Shown piece after piece: positions 59,829 through 64,000 of a stretch of DNA of 64,000 bases; positions within the stretch are counted from its first letter, which is position 1; each line of letters opens with the position of its first letter. Location: contig NZ_JACMTR010000002.1 in NCBI RefSeq assembly GCF_014267175.1, forward strand, positions 3,807,501 through 3,871,500. Reading direction: 5' to 3'. The DNA comes from Pseudonocardia sp. C8. GTDB taxonomy: Bacteria > Actinomycetota > Actinomycetes > Mycobacteriales > Pseudonocardiaceae. The position numbers and the translations under genes were made by a program. The notes beneath the pieces were generated by a model. That model was given only the letters and a program-made list of their open reading frames with translations. It was not told where the DNA came from and made no database searches.

Positions 59829-60830
59829 ATGGACACCGCCGCTTCCCGTCTGATCGGCATGGTCCAGGCCCACTGGATCACCGACACGCTGTGCGCCGCC
59901 GCCGAGCTCGGCGTGCTCGACGTCTTGGCCCACGGCCCCGCCGGCACGGAGAAGATGGCCGCGGAGACCGACACCCACGCGCCGACCATGGACCGGCTGC
60001 TGCGCGCGCTCGCCGCGCTGGGCCTCGTCACCCGGGGAGCCGACGGGTGGGCGAGCACCGAGCTGGGCGACGCGCTGCAGCGGGACGCGCCCGGCGGGGC
60101 GCACGCCCGCGCCCTGCTCACGTCGCGGTTGTGGCGCCCGCTGTGGGACGACCTCACCGAGTCGGTCCGCACCGGGGAACAGGCCTGCCGGCGGGTGACC
60201 GGGCGCCCGATCTTCGCCCACCTCGAGCACCGGCCGGAGCTGGGCGCGCTCTACGACGTCACGCAGCGCGGGCTGGTCGACGAGGCCGGCGCCGCGTTCG
60301 TCGACGCCTACGACGTGCCCGACGGCAGCACGGTCGTCGACCTGGGCGGCGGCACCGGGGCGCTGCTGCGCCACGTGCTCGCGGCCCGGCCGGCGTGCCG
60401 CGGGATCCTGCTCGACCTGCCGCACGTGGCGCAGCGGGCGCACGACGAGCTGGTCGCGGCCGGCGTCGGGAACCGGTGCGACGTCATGCTGGGCGACTTC
60501 TTCGAGTCCGTCCCGGGCGGCGCCGACGTGTACCTGCTGTCGTTCGTCCTGCACGACTGGACCGACGACGAGTGCCGTGCGCTGCTGCGCAACGTCCGGG
60601 TCGCCACCCCGCCGGAGGCCCGGGTGCTGGTGCTCGAGCAGGTCCTGCCCGACGACGCCCCCGGCGAGCCCGGGCCGGTCCTCTACGACCTGCATATGCT
60701 GGTGGGGACCGGCGGCCGCGAGCGCACCGCCGCCGAGTACACGGAGCTGCTGGACGACGCCGGGTTCCGGGTGGAGGCCGTCGTCCCGACCGCGGGACCG
60801 CGGAGCGTGATCGACGCGCGACCCCGCTGA
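59829..60830 (+). CDS. SAM-dependent O-methyltransferase (CrtF/hydroxyindole type)
   Basis: A 333-residue enzyme. An N-terminal dimerisation/winged-helix domain (WITDTLCAAAELGVLDVLA) precedes a class I methyltransferase domain with STVVDLGGGTGALLRHVL and VYLLSFVLHDWTDDEC (the HDWxDxE family motif), then VLVLEQVLPDD. Typical substrates are phenolic natural products. CGAGGGAGAA precedes the ATG. It is followed after 9 bp by the shortened mgtE in the same direction. Confidence 0.88.
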   Translation: MDTAASRLIGMVQAHWITDTLCAAAELGVLDVLAHGPAGTEKMAAETDTHAPTMDRLLRALAALGLVTRGADGWASTELGDALQRDAPGGAHARALLTSRLWRPLWDDLTESVRTGEQACRRVTGRPIFAHLEHRPELGALYDVTQRGLVDEAGAAFVDAYDVPDGSTVVDLGGGTGALLRHVLAARPACRGILLDLPHVAQRAHDELVAAGVGNRCDVMLGDFFESVPGGADVYLLSFVLHDWTDDECRALLRNVRVATPPEARVLVLEQVLPDDAPGEPGPVLYDLHMLVGTGGRERTAAEYTELLDDAGFRVEAVVPTAGPRSVIDARPR

Positions 60831-60839
60831 CCCGCGCGG

Positions 60840-61967
60840 GTGCTGGACGGCATGCGCGAGGAGACCGTCACCGAGCTCGTCGAGGGGCTCGACCCCGACG
60901 ACCGTGTCCACCTGCTCGGCGAGATGCCGGCGTCGGTGGCGCACCGGGTGCTCGCCGGCCTGGACCCGCAGCGCCGCCGCGCCACGGCGGCGCTGCTCGG
61001 CTACCCCGCCGGGTCGGCGGGCCGGCTGATGACACCCGAGGTCGTGAGCCTGCACGCCGGCGGCACGGTCACCGACGCGCTCGCCAGGGTCCGCCGCGCC
61101 GGCCGCGGCGCCAAGACCGTCTACACGCTGCCGGTCGTCGGCCCGGGGCGGCGGGTGGAGGGCGTGGTCACCTTGCGCGAGCTCGTGCTCAGCCCGCCGG
61201 ACACCCCGCTCGACGAGCTCGTCGACACCGACGCGCCGTGGGTGCGGGCCACCGACGACGGCGAGGAGGCCGCGCGACTGCTCGGCGACTCGGACCGGAT
61301 CGCGCTGCCGGTCGTCGACGGTGAGCGGCGGCTGCTGGGGCTGCTCACCATCGACGACGCCGTATCCGAGCTGGAGCGGGCCGAGTCCGAGGACGTCGCC
61401 CGCCAGGCCGGTGCGGCCCCGTGGGCCGGGCACTACATGACGGCGGGCGTGCTGTCGCTGGCCCGGTCGCGGATCGTGTGGCTGCTCCTGCTGCTGGTCG
61501 CGGCCACGCTCACGGTCAACGTCCTGCAGTACTTCGAGGACACGCTCGCCCGGGTCACGGCGCTCGCCCTGTTCGTCCCGCTGCTGATCGGCACCGGCGG
61601 GAACGCGGGGTCGCAGGCCGCGACCGCCAGCGTCCGGGCACTCGCGGTCGGCGAGGTGCGCCCGTCGGACGTGCTCGCGGTGATGTGGCGCGAGGCCCGG
61701 GTCGGTGCTGCGCTGGGCACGATGCTCGCGGTGGCCGGGCTGGTGATCGGGACCGCGCTGGTCGGCGCGGAGATCGCACTCGTCGTCGGGGTCTCGCTGG
61801 TCGCCATCTGCGCCTGGGCGGCGACCATCGGGGCGACGATGCCGCTGGTCGCGCGCCGCCTGGGCATCGACCCGGCTGTCGTGTCGGCTCCCGCGGTGAC
61901 CACCCTGGTGGACGCCACGGGGCTGGTCATCTACTTCACCGTGGCACAGCTGGTACTGCAGTTCTGA
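60840..61967 (+). CDS. mgtE: MgtE-type magnesium transporter, N-terminally shortened
   Basis: A 375-residue protein; full MgtE proteins are about 450. It begins within the MgtE_N superhelical domain (EETVTELVEGLDPDDRVHLL). Two CBS domains follow (about 65-180; RLMTPEVVSLHAGGT, LPVVDGERRLLGLLTIDDAV), then five membrane helices with the pore motif PLLIGTGGNAGSQAATA and LVDATGLVIYF. The frame has a stop only 10 bp before the GTG (the methyltransferase TGA), so the missing ~75 residues cannot be recovered by a different start. A partial deletion or natural short form is possible. The N domain normally gates Mg2+ flow, so regulation may be altered. Confidence 0.83.
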   Translation: MLDGMREETVTELVEGLDPDDRVHLLGEMPASVAHRVLAGLDPQRRRATAALLGYPAGSAGRLMTPEVVSLHAGGTVTDALARVRRAGRGAKTVYTLPVVGPGRRVEGVVTLRELVLSPPDTPLDELVDTDAPWVRATDDGEEAARLLGDSDRIALPVVDGERRLLGLLTIDDAVSELERAESEDVARQAGAAPWAGHYMTAGVLSLARSRIVWLLLLLVAATLTVNVLQYFEDTLARVTALALFVPLLIGTGGNAGSQAATASVRALAVGEVRPSDVLAVMWREARVGAALGTMLAVAGLVIGTALVGAEIALVVGVSLVAICAWAATIGATMPLVARRLGIDPAVVSAPAVTTLVDATGLVIYFTVAQLVLQF

Positions 61968-62199
61968 GCGTCGGGCCGAGGCGCGGTCCGGGGCCGGTCG
62001 GCGGCGCCGTCAGCAGCTGCACGGGGTGACGACTCCGAGCTACCGTCCGACCGAACCCGGCGCCAAGTGCGCATGCCGGCGAGCGGCGCGGCGCGCCGGC
62101 CAGGCGACTCTGCTTCCTCGTCGCCAGTCTCCACAGCGCCCTGCGCCCCGTGGACTCCACCGAGCCGAAAGTGTCGGTGGTCGATTGTATGTTCTAGAT
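61968..62199. other. Non-coding interval before the HNH gene
   Basis: A 232-bp GC-rich gap. It turns AT-richer in its last 40 bp, where the promoter and the SOS-like site of the DUF222/HNH gene lie. Nothing else was recognised. Confidence 0.4.
62181..62196. promoter_or_regulatory. Degenerate LexA-box-like site
   Basis: TCGATTGTATGTTCTA keeps the TCGA and GTTC blocks of the actinobacterial SOS box (TCGAAC-N4-GTTCGA) but differs at the AC and last G. Some 13E12/DUF222 genes in mycobacteria are known to be LexA-controlled, so the match is suggestive only. It ends four bases before the ATG. Confidence 0.3.
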
Positions 62200-64000
62200 A
62201 TGGCCGTTGAGCAGGTGGTTCCGGAGGGTCTGGCGGGGTTGCCCGTCGGCCCCGGGCTGGCCGCCGCGCTCGCCGGGCTGGACCTGGCCCGGGTACCCAA
62301 CGACGACATCGTCGACGTCCTGCTCGCCCAGTCCCGGCAGCTGGCCCACGAGCAGGCCCGGATGCTGGCCGCGCTGACCGAGGTGGTCCACCGGCGCCCG
62401 TTCGCCGGCCCCGGGCAAATCCACCGCGCCGAGACCCCCGACCCGTACGCCGCCGACGAGGTCCGGGCCGCGCTGGCCTGGACCCGGCGGGCCGCCGAGG
62501 CCGAAACCGACCTGGCCGTCGCACTGGTCCACGACCTACCCCAGGTCTGGACCGCCCTGGACCAGGGCCGGATCGACCGGGGCAAGGCGACGGTGTTCGC
62601 CACCCACCTGGCCGGCCTCCCCGCCACGCTGCGGGAACGGGTCTGCACCGAGGTCCTGCCACACGCACCACGGCTGACCACCGGCCAGATCGCCGAGCGG
62701 ATCAAACGCCTGATCCTGGAGGCCGACCCGGCCTACTTCGAGCAGCGCTACCGCCGCGCGATCCGCGAACGCCAGGTCGTGGCCTACCTGGCCGAGGACG
62801 GCACCGCCGTGCTGACCGCCACCGGACTACCCGCCGACGAAGCCGCCGCCGCCTGGGAACGACTCGACACCCTGGCCCGCGCCGCCCGCCACGACGGCCA
62901 CCCCGGCACCCTCGACCAGGTCCGCGCCGACCTGGTCCTGGGCCTGCTCGACGGATCCCTGCACGGCCTCAGCCGGGCCGAGATCCTGCACGCACTGCTG
63001 GAACGCTTCGCCGGCCACCCCGACACCCCCGACACCCCCGCTTCCCCGGACAGGACAACCGACAGCAGCCCCACACCCACCGCACCCGGATCCGCGTCCG
63101 CTCACTCCGGTGCCCCCGGCTCCGACGGTGCCGACTCCAACTCCAGCAGCCCCGGCTCCGGCGGCCCTGACTCCGGCGGCCCCAGCGATCCCGGCTCCCG
63201 CGGCTCGGGCACCGGTGATCCCGCCCGACCGAACCGCCGCCGACGCCGCGGAGTCGGCGTCGAGGTCCGAGTCCCGCTGAGCACCCTGCTCGGCCTCGAC
63301 CAACGCCCCGGCGAGATCCCCGGCTGGGGACCGATCCCCGCCGAGGTCGCCCGCCGGATCGTGGCCCGCCAACACCGCGCCCAATGGCGCTGGGTCATCG
63401 TCGACACCGACGGCCACCTACTCGCCGAAGGCCTCACCCGCCGCCGACCCACCACCGGCATCCACAAGAAAGACCGCGACCGCAAGGGCGACCGCGAGCA
63501 CAAGGACGACGGCCCGGCCGGGGGCATCGTCGAGATCCACATCCCGGAGACCCTGCTCACCGAACTGGCCGCCGGCGCGGCCCACCCCCGGTGGGCCCGG
63601 GTGATCGCCGACATCGCCGCCCGCTACACGCACCACCGGCAGCAGGCCGCACCCGGCGCCGACCTCGACGCCCACCCCACCGCCCGCTTCCCCCGGGCGG
63701 CGCTACGCCGCCACACCCAGGTCCGCGACCGCAGCTGCACCTTCCCGACCTGCCGGACCCCGGCCCGACGCTGCGACCAGGACCACACCACCGACCACAC
63801 CCACGGCGGCCCCACCACCCGCGACGATCTCGGACCGCTGTGCCGCCACGACCACACGCTCAAAACCGAAGGTGGCTGGGACCTCGACCAGCCCGAACCC
63901 GGCCGGTTCGTCTGGACCAGCCCCCTCGGCAAGACCTACCCGGTCGACCCCGAACCGATCCTGCCACCGCCGATTTCCCCCGCTACCGCCCGACGACGAC
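62200..64000 (+). CDS. DUF222/HNH endonuclease family protein (13E12 type), 3' partial
   Basis: At least 600 residues; the frame is open to the window end. An N-terminal DUF222 helical domain (about 1-270; GRIDRGKATVFATHLAG, ERIKRLILEADP) is followed by a Gly/Ser/Pro/Asp-rich linker (about 275-345), then an HNH nuclease domain near residue 515: SCTFPTCRTPARRCDQDHTT then DHTHGGPTTRDDLGPLCRHD with the Cys pairs and His/Asn-type catalytic residues. Such genes are numerous and mobile in actinobacteria; their biological role is not settled. There is no strong ribosome binding site. Confidence 0.87.
   Translation, partial: MAVEQVVPEGLAGLPVGPGLAAALAGLDLARVPNDDIVDVLLAQSRQLAHEQARMLAALTEVVHRRPFAGPGQIHRAETPDPYAADEVRAALAWTRRAAEAETDLAVALVHDLPQVWTALDQGRIDRGKATVFATHLAGLPATLRERVCTEVLPHAPRLTTGQIAERIKRLILEADPAYFEQRYRRAIRERQVVAYLAEDGTAVLTATGLPADEAAAAWERLDTLARAARHDGHPGTLDQVRADLVLGLLDGSLHGLSRAEILHALLERFAGHPDTPDTPASPDRTTDSSPTPTAPGSASAHSGAPGSDGADSNSSSPGSGGPDSGGPSDPGSRGSGTGDPARPNRRRRRGVGVEVRVPLSTLLGLDQRPGEIPGWGPIPAEVARRIVARQHRAQWRWVIVDTDGHLLAEGLTRRRPTTGIHKKDRDRKGDREHKDDGPAGGIVEIHIPETLLTELAAGAAHPRWARVIADIAARYTHHRQQAAPGADLDAHPTARFPRAALRRHTQVRDRSCTFPTCRTPARRCDQDHTTDHTHGGPTTRDDLGPLCRHDHTLKTEGGWDLDQPEPGRFVWTSPLGKTYPVDPEPILPPPISPATARRR

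Overview
The window is about 64 kb of chromosome from a very GC-rich actinobacterium. GTG and TTG starts are frequent, genes often overlap by ATGA or GTGA, and purine-rich Shine-Dalgarno sites are clear. A DUF222/HNH (13E12-type) gene, a DUF3558 lipoprotein remnant, an Rpf-like secreted protein and a plsB-plsC-WS/DGAT block all fit the Pseudonocardiaceae, most likely Pseudonocardia or a close relative. That placement is inferred from gene content only. No rRNA, tRNA, insertion sequence, phage or CRISPR array was recognised.

Region 1 (1-19,675) is a catabolic island for a carboxylic acid degraded as a CoA thioester. It opens with the 3' end of a hydantoinase-B/oxoprolinase gene, an acyl-CoA ligase, an SDR, a GAF-PucR regulator and a TetR regulator. 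A racemase-like class III CoA transferase and a double-length TetR regulator are then divergently transcribed. A tight seven-gene minus-strand operon (SDR, two MaoC-type hydratase subunits, acyl-CoA dehydrogenase, ligase, enoyl-CoA hydratase, ligase) runs from 15,179 to 8,211. Divergent from it are an HMG-CoA-synthase-like/DUF35 fusion, a translationally coupled thiolase and an MFS transporter. The parts make a full beta-oxidation set. The racemase and the isovaleryl-type dehydrogenase suggest an alpha-methyl-branched substrate. A shared AGTCAA-N6-TTAACT motif in two of the promoter regions suggests one regulon.

Region 2 (19,700-32,250) holds envelope and transport genes: a CDP-alcohol phosphotransferase fused to a sulfatase-like domain, an FkbM methyltransferase, an amino-acid permease, an MFS exporter, a lone molybdopterin oxidoreductase, an AraC regulator, a DUF418 membrane protein, and an unknown gene coupled to a DUF4253 gene. 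Two convergent gene pairs end in copies of the same long hairpin, which encodes the last residues of all four proteins.

Region 3 (32,235-37,160) contains a 720-bp non-coding stretch with degenerate ~62-bp tandem repeats, a cupin, a DUF488 protein, decayed remnants of an ESX-like helical gene and a DUF3558 lipoprotein gene, a PPOX/F420-type protein, an Rpf-like protein and an MFS transporter.

Region 4 (37,179-44,018) has an NTF2-flavin monooxygenase fusion, a DMT transporter, a large unknown protein with an in-frame 9-bp minisatellite, dinB with a consensus LexA box over its start, and a Clp-N/HTH protein behind two perfect palindromes. Region 5 (44,025-51,223) is a storage-lipid operon (plsB, HAD-plsC, WS/DGAT, small methyltransferase) plus a class III aminotransferase.

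Region 6 (51,311-64,000) carries a glycosyltransferase, an anti-sigma-type ATPase, a secreted Cys protein-DsbA-VKOR operon, a cupin, a thiolase-like/enoyl-CoA hydratase fusion, a TetR regulator divergent from a nitronate monooxygenase, an O-methyltransferase, an N-terminally short MgtE and the 5' part of a DUF222/HNH gene that runs off the end.
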